DNA of 21,000 nucleotides from Cristatella mucedo (lineage: Eukaryota; Bryozoa; Phylactolaemata; Cristatellidae). The DNA lies in the NCBI GenBank assembly GCA_009760855.2, contig WPIO01000002.1, forward strand, positions 4,994,001 to 5,015,000. The letters run 5' to 3'. The notes beneath the pieces are model-generated. The model ran no database searches, was not told the DNA's origin, and saw only the letters and a program-made list of their open reading frames with translations. A program made the translations under genes and the position numbers. How positions within the stretch are numbered: the first letter of the stretch is position 1; the number at the start of each line of letters is the position of its first letter. Below, piece after piece: positions 1 to 9,689 of the stretch.

Positions 1-665
1 TCCTAGCAAACACAGGAGATGTTGAAATAATAGTGATCTGCATGTATTAAAAAGCTTCCATTGAGATTATGAGAAGCTAGTTCAAATCAGTGTATGCGTT
101 TGGAAAACCGAGGTTTAGGACCTAGGAAATAACGAAATGAATTTTTAAACTCCCTGTTGAGCAGAAAACGCTGTTGGGTGGGTTTTTCTTTCAATAGTTG
201 AATCACAGATCAATAATCCAAAGGTGTTAGTGGACACTTATCGACCATTTTAATAGCTTCCAAGCAAGCATACTGCCCAACGATCCCAGGCGACTTAGCA
301 GCTTATCTCCAATTTCTCTGTAGGTAATAGTTAGCAGACTAGGGACTCCCATCTCATCACCGCCGTCTCTGCCGGACTGCAATCCCACGCTGCACCCTGT
401 TTCTCTTTGCTCTCCTTCTTTGTGCCTCTCTCTAGTGACCTCATTGCTAAATTTATGTCACATCCGTAGTCCGATCCTGGTAAATCCGGCATCGCTTAAG
501 AACACGAGGCTTGCATATGTACGCGTTTGCTCGCTTGTCATGCTCCGGCGGCGCCGCCTAGCGAGCTGCTGGCTTTCTTTGCTTGCTCGAATCGCAGCGG
601 CACCGCTACTCGTCGTGGGTCGTTGCTGATGACAGTAGTGCTGCGTTTGCGTCTCGGTTGCTCAG
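1..665 (+). other. Upstream SCAPER intron, no exon recognised
   Basis: AT-rich up to about 340, then more mixed. An open stretch at 420-629 is in the exon A frame but ends in TGA at 627-629 and shows no SCAPER similarity. Confidence 0.6.
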
Positions 666-919
666 CATCCTGACGTGACCGTGCTTGCCTACTTGCTTAG
701 CGCGGTCGCGCTAGCTGCTTTGCATGTCGCAGCTGCTGCCTGCGATGACGTCAGGTCGACATTTTGTAGCTACATGGTGAGCATAGGCATAATCGACAAG
801 CTTCACAGTGCATTCACAAGCGTTCGCGGACCGTTGGATGCCGAGCCGGCTCTTGCCGAGTTCATTCAGCACGGCCTGAACCTGCTGACGGCCGCAACAC
901 GTCTGATCCCGCGTGGCAG
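666..919 (+). CDS. SCAPER: SCAPER exon A (first visible exon)
   Basis: It encodes a hydrophobic helix, then YMVSIGIIDKLHSAFTSVRG and AEFIQHGLNLLTAATRL, matching the SCAPER segment before the TELVG block. The donor is cag|gtgagt at 919/920 and leaves a two-base split codon (phase 2). The acceptor is ambiguous. I chose ggttgctcag ending at 665, in phase 0, because it keeps the helix. Alternatives are AG at 700 or at 732. An in-frame TGA at 627-629 limits the 5' extent. Confidence 0.8.
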
Positions 920-3900
920 GTGAGTCGAGCCTTCCCATCATTCCCGCACTGCTGCCCGCCCCCACCTTTTCCTCCCCCGGCTTGTCGCTGCATCTGCGTG
1001 CAAGAGCGGGCTGTGCACTCTTGGCTTCCCTCCAGGTCTGAGGATATTTCCGAGACAGCAAAATCAATTGCCCCAGCTGCGGCTGGAAGCTCAGCCGGTG
1101 CGCAGGCAACTCCAGCCACTGCAGCGTCTGCCGGCTCGACTTGCAACGATGCCACCGGCCTGATGCAGACATTTGCGGCGACAGAGCTCGTTGGCATCGT
1201 GTCGCTGCTGTACAGCGCTCTGCTGGGTGGTGGCCGCTCGTCATTGACTCCCGAGCAGCCGCCACCCGAACTTCCGTCGCACACTATCGGCGTCGTAGCG
1301 ACCGGCCTTCGGCTTCTTAACCACGTGGCCGGCGGCCATCTTGGCATGCTGCAGGTAAGCTAAAGGCGTGCTGACCGTGTCGTTGCTGCTGAGGCGCAAC
1401 TGCTGGGTTGGGGGCAGCCACTGCTCGCTGGGTGCCCCGCCGGGATTTCGTTCCCAGAATTGCTGCTTTGCTGAGTGGTTGCACCCTAGCAGCTGGCTCG
1501 TTTGGAGGACGGTGGCACACTCTCAGTCTCACTCGCCCAGCAATGCTCAGTAGGTCTTTCTGCACCCCAAATTTTGCTGAGCAGCTGACTGGACGTACTG
1601 TTTGTGCTGGCTACCTGCCGAGCCGTCGGCAGTTCAGCTGTGTCTGCCTTGGCTGGCAAAGGGTCGTGATGGTTAATTCGGCTGGTCGGCAGTCGCAAAG
1701 GCACATTGCACACCTGCCACTGAGCTAGTGCCTCGCTCCTCATCAGCTGGTCATGGCTAGCCCAGACAGCGCTGTGTTGGTCATGTTGCTCTGAGTAAAG
1801 TCGTCTCCCTTTTCTATCCGTGAACGATCGTGCGTTTTCTCCACTCTCGTCGAGGATTTGCCTCCGACCCTCGCCTGCAGCGTCTTTGCCATCGCTGAGT
1901 GGCGGCCCGGTGACAGTCCTTCGATGGTCTTTTCGAAGCTCGCGTGCATGCATGCATGCTTCTTTCACTCGGTAGGATTGCCATCCACGCCTCGTCCAGG
2001 CGTCTGCTGCACTCTGTGCACTGATCCGATGACCTCATGCAGGATTCGTGTCTATCAACGCACTAGATCGCCTTTTCAAGCATTTGGTCTTCTCTGTCTG
2101 ACTTCCTCCCGAACGCTCATGTTCCCGCAGCTGGCGCACCTTTTCCTAGCGTTATCGACGTTATCGATAGCGTTATCGACGCAATAGGATGTGTGTGGCT
2201 TGCCTGTCACTGCTTCTGTATGTCTCTCGCGGTACTAGCCAAACAGGTTAGGCACCATGTCACCCGTGAGTCTCCTAGCTGCTCTAGATGTCTCCGCACT
2301 CCTCGTAAATCACGCAAGGCCCCCAAGCTCCTTCACACTGCGCCAAGCTGCCGCTGCGCCCCACGCTCTGCATGGCTGGTCAGCCGAGCTGTGGTGGCTA
2401 ACCGCGCCCCCATCTTGGCTAAGCAGCCGGCTGACTCGAGGCAGCGACGGTGGATGCGCTCTCTCCTGTAGAGCGTGCTCGGAGAGGAGAGCGTGTCTTT
2501 GCAATTCCGGCACATCGCCAGCCACCTCATCTCCTATTGCTCGCGGCATCCGACCAACGAGGACGTACTGCACGAGACGATCCTCTGTGTCGGCTATTTC
2601 ACGGTCCTCAGCCCCGACAACCAGGTGAGTGAGTTCACTGCGCCTGGCACATCGTCTCGAGGCGCATCGTCGCGTATTCTCTCACCCTCCGTTTCGGCCA
2701 AGCGCCGCCCTCTCGATAGCACCGCTTGCGGCGTTCGCACCATCGCGACTTTTGCGGCGCGCCTCTGCGTGCACGCTCTCTGGCGTGCGCGCTCTCTGGC
2801 GTGCGCTGGCGGTTCTAGCGGTCAGAGCTGACCCCGTGCGTGCGCAGTGCCGGGCAGGCAGCGCGCGGGAGCCAGCAGCCAGCGCACTCGGTGCGACCTG
2901 CTCGCGCTGCGTGCCTCGTTGCAGGCACTCATTCAGACCGGGCAGCCGCCCACGGTGCTCCAGCAGCTCTGCCTGCTGCCATTCCAGTACTTCAGCGACC
3001 CTCGCCTTGTCGCCATTCTCTACCCGACGCTCATCTCGTGCTGCTACGAGAGCACCAACAATCGAAAGACTGTCGAGCAGGAGCTCAGCTGCGAGCTGCT
3101 TGCCAACTACGTGGAGGTGCGTGCGGCAGCGCTTCGTGCGGCAGCGCTGCGTGCGGCAGCGCTAGCACTAGCGCTGCCAACTGGCGCTGCCGGCGGCATC
3201 CCGGCGGCCGAACCGACCGCAGTCATCGCGAGTCGGTAATCGAGCCCTCCTCGGCTTCGAGCGAAGCCCCTCTGTAGGTAGTAGCGTCAACGGCAGCTGC
3301 TCGAGCGAGCGAGCGAGCGAGCAAGCGAGGCGATCTCCTTTGCCCTACCGCAGCCCCCACTGTCGCCGCTGCCTCAGGGAGTTAGAAAAGCATGCGAAAA
3401 AAGAGCGGCGACCAGCTGCGCACGACCGCATCGCCGGTGAGCAGCCTAGTCGAGCCAAAAAGGGGCGGCGGCGGTAGTGTGGGGGGCAGAGGATCCGTTG
3501 AAGTGGGTGAGCTGATGTGGCTGTTACTTCTGGTTTTTCCAATGCCCTGCTCGTGCCCCAACACCAGAGGGCGGCCCGGTACTTTTGCTCGGTTCTGAGC
3601 CGTGATGGCACACTAGGTAAGGCGGTTGCTTTCACGACCTCGGTCCCGAGGTCGTGGGTTCGATTCCTTTGGTGGGCGATCCTTTATCGCTCATTCAAGC
3701 GGTGGAGATAGCCGTAAAGGCTCTTCTGTCGCTATACAAAAAAGAGGCTGTTTAATCAGCTAGAATTTTTTTTCTGCCTCTCGAAGCGATACCCCTCAGG
3801 GATGTTTGGTGCCGTAGGAATTCCGGCTGACGATGGCAGCTGCTCCCACTGTCTTGCCACGTGTGGGGGGCATGGGTGCTCGCATGCCTGCTGCTGCTGA

Positions 3901-4862
3901 GCACGAGGTCTGCGTGCACGCTTGTACACGCACGCTCAGTATTTCATCGACAGAGGAATGCACTGTCGGGGCAGGAGAGCCATCGTGTTTCCGACTGCGA
4001 TCTAGCTACTTTGTTTTGGTCTTCGTTTACTCTCGTGCATTTCCTTGGGCGGCATAGTTTTCTCTGCATTTTTATTCACACTTGCTCACACATCACACCT
4101 GCGTCCTGTCTTTTGTGTCGGGAGCGGGACAAACCGTGCACCCAAGCATTTTCTATCGGCCCCGCGATCTCACGGACACCGTCCGAGCATTTTCTCGGGT
4201 AACGTGTATGGTCTCGTTGACACCTCTGGTTCATTTATTTACTGCAGTTCCAGTTGATACGTTTGTATTGGAAACCGGTCCGGTTGTATTGGGAAAACTT
4301 GATTGCCGGGAAGCAGTCCTTTGATCTGTAAACCGATAGCTGTGAGCTAGCCTACTGTTCCGTGCTGTTCTAGCTGTGTTTACACCGTCTTCCTGGAGTC
4401 TGGTGGCAGTTATACACTGCTTGCAGTAAGCTATTTTGAAATTTCAGACTCTGTAAGACTCACTGGCACCTCGTATGGTGACCTGGGTCATGGTTCTGCC
4501 CCTGAGGCCTCGGTGACCTGATCAAGGAGTCTTTGAAAGAGCCCAGTGTGTGCCCATTGAGCAGACCAGTGGCCTTCACTCCAAACCTGCTTCAAGAAAG
4601 CAGGCAGGTGAAGGGTGTGGCAGTCAGGAAAGAGGCTGCTAACGGGCAGCAGCTCTCGTTAGCTGAGCCTAGCATGCCACAACTGGTTGATATCACCACT
4701 GCTTATAAACAGACTCTGCAGGACTGTCAAAAGCTTAATTAGTCAGTGTGGCCACCGATTCAGGCCACACCTTGTTATGATCATGCCACCCATTTAGGCC
4801 ACAGCCCCTCCCTCTTTTTCTCTCTCCCCCTGCTACTCTGTTCTCTATCTCTCTCTATCCCC

Positions 4863-4925
<63 letters not shown>

Positions 4926-7900
4926 AGCTTTGCTATGGCCATGCTACTGCCTGCAGACCCAGCTCTACCTGTCCTCCCACCAATCCTACTCAGACTGCCT
5001 GCAATCACTCTCGGAGCTACTGAGGACCGACGGGATAGACGATGGCTCGGCTGCCTCGCTCTGATCCTGCGGCTCTGCTTTGCACCCCATGTCACGAATG
5101 CTGGATTTGGATTACCTTGCTGCCGGTTTGGCTCGGCCGGTTTTGTGGCGTTCGAGGACCCGTCTGGATGCTCTCCAGCTCGACGATAGTGAGAGCTGCA
5201 GGAGAGCGATGGGCACGGAGCAAAAAGAGCAGCTTTGCCAAAAGGTGCTTGCTCTGGCTTGAACCTGCCGGTTCACTCTGCTTGCACAAACCTGCACGTT
5301 GCACATAGGCAAGCGCACACGTTCGATTGCCCAAGTTGAAGCCCAAAACACAGGCATGCTTGCACGTAGGTTCATGCACACCACGTCTGCCCAGCCGTTC
5401 TCGTGCAAGAACGTGCACAAATAAACAGTCGAATACACATCAGCACATTCCTTCCTAATCATGTTCAGTAATCGCTGTACACTGTTGCTGCTACTCTTTC
5501 TGTCTCGGTCTTTTCTTGTCTCTCTCAGCTTTCTCTTGCTCTCCGTAGTTTGCTCAATGCACGTGTGCGTGCGCGCACCCGCGTGCTTTCGTTCGAATGT
5601 GTGTACGTGCGTGCATTTTGTGTGGGGGCAAGCAAATGAGAATGGCAGTCTGAAGCTGTTTCTTGCACGGGCCTCCTCTATTGCTGAGTAGTGAACATCT
5701 ACTTTTGATATGCCGTTAGGCGGGGCATACTGTATCAGCAAGGCACGCGATTTGTGGAGTGGATGAGATGAGTAAGTAAGGTGCTCGCTCCTCACGACCC
5801 GGGTCGTGTGTTTGAGTCCTAAAGTGATCGATCTTTTGGAGCCGCTGTGCCCAAAGCACTCTGTGGTCAGCAGCTGGCTTCGGCTTTGCAGCCGGTGACC
5901 GGCCGAAGCCAGCCGCCGTCGCGGCTTTGCGGCTGGCTGAAGCTTGACGCCAGCCAGACTTTGCTTGCCAAAAAAGGAGGCCAAGAGGAGCACGCTGCCC
6001 GGCAAGTTTGCTTGCCGTCAAATTAGGTTTAGCAAGTCAGTTGCAAACCGGAACTAGTTTCGAGCAGACTACAAAAGGCCGGCAGTGTGGTCAACGTCCA
6101 AATACGCGGGACATCAGCAGTACAGCAAGTACGATCCGAACTAACCAAACACAGCTGCTCTCAAGACCTCACTATCAAGCATCATGTAGGGCTAGCTAGC
6201 TAGCTTGCTAGAGGTGAATCGAAAGTGTCAGGCTGCCTGTCTGTGACCACATCTACCTGTCTGTGACCACATCTACCTGTCTGTGACCTCATCTACCTGG
6301 CGGGACCACATCTACCTGGCGTGACCACAACTAACTGGCGTGACCACAGCTGCCACTCCACTCGGGGAATAATCTCTTTTGTTATTCTTGTGAAGCTCAT
6401 AACCCTAGTCGTAGCTGTAGAGGATCCTTGCAAGTACTCCCTCCTCCTCCTCCTCCTTTACTCAACCCCCCTCCGGGACTCCTTTGAAGCTCTCTAGCCA
6501 CTTTGAAGTGTCGATGTCTACTGGCTGGCATTATAACAGTTGACGTGCCTTGCGAGCAGTCAAGCAGCACATGAACGGATGGCGACGGCTGCAGCAAACG
6601 TAGGGTGTGCTGTGCAGGAATATAGGCAAACCTGCCCCAGCCCCAGAGTGCCAACCACGGGACCGACCAGAAACCAAGGCTGTTGTGGCCAGGTCGGCAT
6701 TCCGTTTAGGTTGGAATCAGGAAGTAGGTTCAGCCCACGGGGTGCCCCTCGGTGACCGGCCGAGCGAGCACTCGTGCACACACTGCCGATGCTCAGACTT
6801 GGTTTGAGCGAAATAGTAAGTGACCCGGATGGCAAAGGCAGCGAGTCGGCATGTGAGCTTGCCAACAGCGACTTGAGTTATATTCCATCAGTTTTCTCCC
6901 CGTGCCTAGTGCTCGTGCACCAGCTTTCAAATCGGGCTGCCGTTCGTAGTTTACAGTGTCACCCGATGTGCCGAAGCATGCATGCCATGACGGTCGCAGT
7001 CTAAAAGTAAAGCAACCCGAATGAGCTTGCGGAATACAGTCAAGCCTGGTATTAGCGCCCGCCCGCCACCTGTCCTTGCGCAAGTCGACGCCCGTAAGCT
7101 ATGTATGCTAACAAGAGTCGCTATTTTCACCCTGTTTTGTGCCGCACTTACATTGACAGTTTTAACTGTTTTTTTTGGTAATGCTTCTTACCTGTTGCTT
7201 CGTTGAGCAAGCTAGCGAGCAGCCTACGAGTCGGAGCATGCCAAGGTTTCACGTGTTACGTCACATTTCGGTGCTGTCTGCTTTTTCTCAGGAGCAGCAG
7301 CTAGAAGCTCAACGAGACCGGCTGCCGTCCACCGCTGGCGCTGCTTCGGCATCCTCCCGCAAGCAGGGACCAGGTATGTGTCAGTGCCGAGTCAGCGCGG
7401 CGAGAGCTACCGCATGCCGAGTCAGTGCAAGCACGAGGCGGCGGCCGCTGCAGGCACCGGAGCAGGGGGCGCTGTGCGACCCAGGCCACCGCCGCGAGTT
7501 TAGCTGAAGGCCGGGCGGCCCCCGACCGAAGCTGAGCTCCCCCTTCACCAAGAGCGCCTCCTCCCCCCCTCCCAGCCACCCCGGGAAGCACGGTAGCCAC
7601 TCCGAGCAGATACTGCTGATCCAGGGAGGGTCGGCCAGGCTCGGGGAGCCTGTAGAGCAGCAGCAGTGGTGGCTCTCAACCTGTGGGTCACGGCTCCTTT
7701 GGAGGTCAAACGACTCTTTCACAGGGGTCGCCTAAGACCAACGGAAAAAACACGCATTTCCACATTTTGCACACAATAATTTTATGCTTGGGGCTCGCCA
7801 CACTACGAGGAACTGTATTAAAGGGTCGAGGCATCCCAGTTTTGGCCCAGTTTCCCCAAAGACGATGCCTCGGCCAATGATAAGCTAAGGTACCCAGATT

Positions 7901-8552
7901 TCTCCTTGACCTGTTGAGGCCAGCGCCTGCCATTGAGACACACGGTACGCAACCACAACATGCCGCCAGTTGCACACCTTTCTGAGGGTGCAAGAGCGGT
8001 TTTGATGTCGCTGCACAGAGATGACCATTAAAACCTTGAAATCGCGAGGCGGCTAAAGATCTCAGAGGTTACTGTTAGGAGGAATATTAGGAATCATCTG
8101 GACTATGGTAGCACAGAGGCACTGCCATGGTCGGGTCACCCAAGAGTAACTTCTCTGATGCTGTCCAATTCTGGGATCGGCAAGTAAAATCCGGCCTTGC
8201 TTTTTTGTGCTGCAAAGTCAACAATGGCTTGCAATGGGCCACCAGCGCAATCAGTCTTTGTTCACTCATGGTGTTTTGTCTTACGACCATTCCGGTTTCA
8301 TAGCAGAGACCCTGGCAGTGCATTTAACAGTGGCAAACCTGTCCTTCAGAACTTTTGAGGTGCCGGCCTTCCTTCGGAGAAGTTGCTCTGAAGGTCTGCT
8401 CCATTGGCAGCCAAGCGTGTCTTGCTTTTCGTGCAGGAAAAGAGAAGAATGCCGGCGACGTGGACGGTCGCCTGGCATTTTCGCAGAGATTCCCACGGCG
8501 CCTGTGGAAAGCAGCGCAGGACTACTTCACCACCCCGGTCAGCAGCAGCTGA
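666..8552 (+). CDS. SCAPER: SCAPER homologue, C-terminal exons (5' end outside window)
   Basis: SCAPER is a large ER-associated protein, about 1400 residues in human. It was described as a cyclin A/CDK2-binding protein and has been linked to tubulin mRNA autoregulation. Six exons are visible: about 666-919, 1036-1354, 2472-2624, 2925-3116, 7292-7373 and 8437-8552. The junction phases agree throughout (2, 0, 0, 0, 1), every intron starts GT and ends AG, and the last exon ends in TGA. The joined product follows the SCAPER C-terminus block by block: SIGIIDKLHSAFTSVRGPLD, TELVGIVSLLYSALL, LQFRHIASHLISYC, LPFQYFSDPRLVAILYPTLI, and a final RFPRRLWKAAQDYF. The identification rests on remembered family sequence; no search was run. 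The only uncertain boundary is the first acceptor. The gene faces Islet tail to tail. Confidence 0.9.
1036..1354 (+). CDS. SCAPER: SCAPER exon B
   Basis: The acceptor cttccctccag ends at 1035. The first base G completes the AG|G arginine codon split from exon A, so the phases agree. The exon starts with an alanine/serine-rich stretch unlike other SCAPERs, then enters the conserved FAATELVGIVSLLYSALLGG block and IGVVATGLRLLNHVAGGHL. The donor is cag|gtaagc after 1354, phase 0. The 116-bp intron before it is the shortest of the gene. Confidence 0.9.
1355..2471 (+). other. SCAPER intron B-C
   Basis: No gene is seen. Small repeats only: GCATGCATGCATGC near 1946 and GCGTTATCGAC copies at 2149-2182. 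Several open frames on both strands lack any recognisable similarity. Confidence 0.8.
2472..2624 (+). CDS. SCAPER: SCAPER exon C
   Basis: The acceptor ctctcctgtag ends at 2471, phase 0. The exon encodes 51 residues, including EESVSLQFRHIASHLISYC and ILCVGYFTVLSPDNQ, one of the most conserved SCAPER blocks (vertebrate copies read CVGYFTV..PDNQ). The donor is cag|gtgagt at 2624/2625, phase 0. The preceding intron is 1117 bp. Confidence 0.93.
2925..3116 (+). CDS. SCAPER: SCAPER exon D
   Basis: The acceptor gcctcgttgcag ends at 2924, phase 0. The 64 residues begin ALIQTGQPPTVLQQLCLLPF and continue QYFSDPRLVAILYPTLISCC, the most diagnostic SCAPER signature. They end EQELSCELLANYVE. The donor gtggag|gtgcgt lies at 3116/3117, phase 0. 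It sits at the head of a 15-bp tandem repeat that stays open in frame to a TAA at 3237-3239, so an unspliced transcript would gain 40 residues. Confidence 0.95.
3121..3165 (+). repeat. 15-bp tandem repeat at the SCAPER exon D donor
   Basis: Three head-to-tail units GTGCGGCAGCGCTTC / ...TGC / ...TAG begin 4 bases into the intron. The unit length is a multiple of three, so the SCAPER frame stays open as RAAAL repeats. Confidence 0.95.
3597..3775 (+). mobile_element. tRNA-derived SINE, copy 1 (full-length looking)
   Basis: The head resembles a tRNA gene, with an A-box-like stretch TGGCACACTAGGTAAGG and a perfect B box GGTTCGATTCC at 3657-3667. Before the B box lies a perfect inverted repeat (arms CACGACCTCGG and CCGAGGTCGTG, two-base loop). 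The body reads GATAGCCGTAAAGGCTCTTC and GTCGCTATACAAA, and the 3' end is T-rich. It lies in the long SCAPER intron in sense orientation. The same order recurs in copies at 12.1 and 14.2 kb, which is why it is called a SINE rather than a tRNA gene. Confidence 0.8.
4865..4924 (+). repeat. (CT)n microsatellite
   Basis: About 30 uninterrupted CT units lie in the 4.2 kb SCAPER intron and would appear as (CU)n in SCAPER pre-mRNA. Confidence 0.98.
5745..5850 (+). mobile_element. Possible degraded SINE head, copy 5
   Basis: GAGTAAGTAAGGTGCTCGCT is followed by the perfect palindrome CACGACCCGGGTCGTG, a B-box-like GTTTGAGTCC and GATCGATCTTTT. The order and spacing match the SINE head, but sequence identity is modest and no 3' body follows. 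Confidence 0.4.
5873..5913. repeat. Perfect inverted repeat, 12-bp arms
   Basis: The arms are GCTGGCTTCGGC (5873-5884) and GCCGAAGCCAGC (5902-5913) around a 17-base loop. Related CGGCTTTGCGGCTGGCTGAA follows, so the wider stretch is a cluster of self-complementary GC-rich repeats. Confidence 0.85.
6237..6354 (+). repeat. Minisatellite, about six units of 19-20 bp
   Basis: The unit CTGTCTGTGACCACATCTAC is repeated at 6237, 6257 and 6277, then diverges to CTGGCGTGACCACAACTAA forms. The first units are almost identical and the later ones decay. It is in the SCAPER intron. Confidence 0.95.
7292..7373 (+). CDS. SCAPER: SCAPER exon E (variable linker)
   Basis: The acceptor tgctttttctcag ends at 7291 and the donor ccag|gtatgt follows 7373. 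The exon enters in phase 0 and leaves in phase 1, exactly what exons D and F need. Its 27 codons (EQQLEAQRDRLPSTAGA, then serine/alanine-rich RKQGP) fall where SCAPER has a poorly conserved linker before the final helix. The support is splice signals and phase rather than similarity. Confidence 0.7.
7664..7834 (+). mobile_element. SPIN-like non-autonomous hAT element, 3' end lost
   Basis: It begins CAGTGG with CTCAACCTGTGGGTCACGGC, continues TTTCACAGGGGTCGCCTAAG and ACCAACGGAAAA, and in its 3' half has AATAATTTTATGCTTGGGGC and GAGGAACTGTATTAAAGGGT, closing CGAGGCAT. This order matches the SPIN (Space Invaders) hAT MITE as I remember it. The last ~20 bases, including the right inverted repeat, are missing. 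It is in the SCAPER intron between exons E and F. Confidence 0.75.
8005..8187 (+). pseudogene. Tc1/mariner-like transposase N-terminal relic
   Basis: After an in-frame stop (TAA at 8029-8031), the frame reads NLEIARRLKISEVTVRRNIR then NHLDYGSTEALPWSGHPRVT before TAA at 8185-8187. This is the helix-turn-helix and GRPR-like motif found at the N-terminus of Tc1-family transposases (typical form EIARRL..S..TV..., then SGRPRVT). No catalytic DDE/D region is seen, so it is a dead fragment. Confidence 0.6.
8437..8552 (+). CDS. SCAPER: SCAPER terminal exon F
   Basis: The acceptor gcttttcgtgcag ends at 8436. The first two bases complete a glycine codon begun in exon E. The product GDVDGRLAFSQRFPRRLWKA then AQDYFTTPVSSS ends at TGA 8550-8552. 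It matches the vertebrate SCAPER end, where the order is LELANRFP..AWEEARQFF. The lysine-rich tail of vertebrates is replaced by TTPVSSS. No AATAAA is seen on this strand in the next kilobase, so the poly(A) site is unclear. Confidence 0.88.
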
Positions 8553-9689
8553 CACTGCTCGATCTGCTCGTTGGCTCGCGTTCGTAGATCTGCTGCCGGT
8601 TTTCTGTCGTTGTTTCACTGGCCGCTCGGCCATTGCGAGCTCTTCCTTTCTTCTCATCTGCTTGCCTACCAGGTGCAGCTTGGCTGACGCTCTAACTATG
8701 CTGAGCGATTGCTGATTCCATGTTTGTTAGCACCACCGTCTGCTGTGCTGCTCCTTGTGCATTCGGAACTCGTATTGTCGGCACTCGTATTGTAGCTTGG
8801 GATGTTCGCAAAAATGTGCACCCGTTTTTGTAAAATATACGTTCGCTTCTTTACTAGCTCGTGAAGCTTGCTTGCCCTTGCTTGGGTAAAGTAGCAGTGA
8901 AACGGGCTGATGTTGCCGATGGCGCTCAGTTCTGTGCTGCAGCAAATGCAAAGCATATCTGGAGCGCTCAGGTACTTGCTTTTCCGTTCGTTCTTCAGTA
9001 CTCATCTTTCATAGCTTGCCAGATATCAAGCGTGAAATAGAGACTCCTTTAAAAAATCTTTGGACCTTGCAGACTTAGTGGGAGGCTTCAACCACTTGAC
9101 CGTGCATGACCGCAATTAGACACGCCCGTTAAGCTGATCGACCAGTTTCATTTCCACCTTCTAGAATTTTTAAGCATGGAGTGATGCTTTAACCAGATAG
9201 CTTTAGCCAGAAAAACGTTGCTGTTTACTTCCGGGCTGGTCCAATGTGGTGCAGCTGTTTGAGGCTCGGTCAATGGCCGATCTTCCTCAAATCATTACCG
9301 GATGGTTTCAAGTTTACGGCTGAGGTGTGAGTGTCAAGTGGTAAGAATTAGTCGGCTAATGCCGATCCCCAAGCCTGAGTGAGGTTTCTGATCGGCAAGG
9401 GCTTCGCTCGAAGTGGATGCAATAGCTATGATGGAGGCAGTCACGACCGAAGTCATGAACGCCATTAAACCAGTAGAACAAGGTGCAACGACCGCCTGCT
9501 GGTCGGGTAACACTTTGTCGTTTGTCCGACACTAGCAAGTTGTGCACGAAGAAGTATACCGCTTGAAGAGCCTACCTTACGAGTAGTTGTCTTTCGGGAG
9601 ATAGGCAGAAGCAGCCTTGACTCTCGTCGAGTCGTACCTGGTGGTACCTGGCTGGTTCGCTGATGCCTTGCAGCCGCCAACTACCCAAC
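8553..9689. other. SCAPER 3' flank / intergenic
   Basis: It contains the SCAPER 3' UTR of unknown length. No AATAAA is seen on the + strand. One ATTAAA lies at about 9464. No gene or repeat is recognised. Confidence 0.5.

Larger units (their letters stand above)
3117..7291 (+). other. Long SCAPER intron D-E, candidate Islet regulatory space
   Basis: This 4.2 kb intron is the largest visible in SCAPER. It carries the donor repeat, SINE copy 1, (CT)n, the hairpin, the possible SINE head and the minisatellite. The rest (3776-4860, 4925-5740, 5914-6236, 6355-7291) shows no gene I recognise. A TAATTAG homeodomain-type core lies at 4736-4742. Islet enhancers in Scaper introns are known in other animals; function here is inference. 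Confidence 0.5.

Noticed and set aside
2629-3165. 178-codon + strand open frame
   Set aside because: It overlaps SCAPER exon D in another frame and reads Arg/Ser-rich; a shadow frame.
3620-3680. A functional tRNA gene
   Set aside because: The B box is perfect, but the acceptor and anticodon arms do not fold as a tRNA, and the same unit with the same 3' body recurs in other places, so it is a SINE.
4533-4742. 69-codon open frame as a gene
   Set aside because: Composition looks protein-like, but there is no recognised domain, no splice context and it sits in an intron with short GGCCAC repeats next to it.
6237-6354. CRISPR-like array
   Set aside because: The units are direct repeats without spacers in an animal intron; it is a minisatellite.
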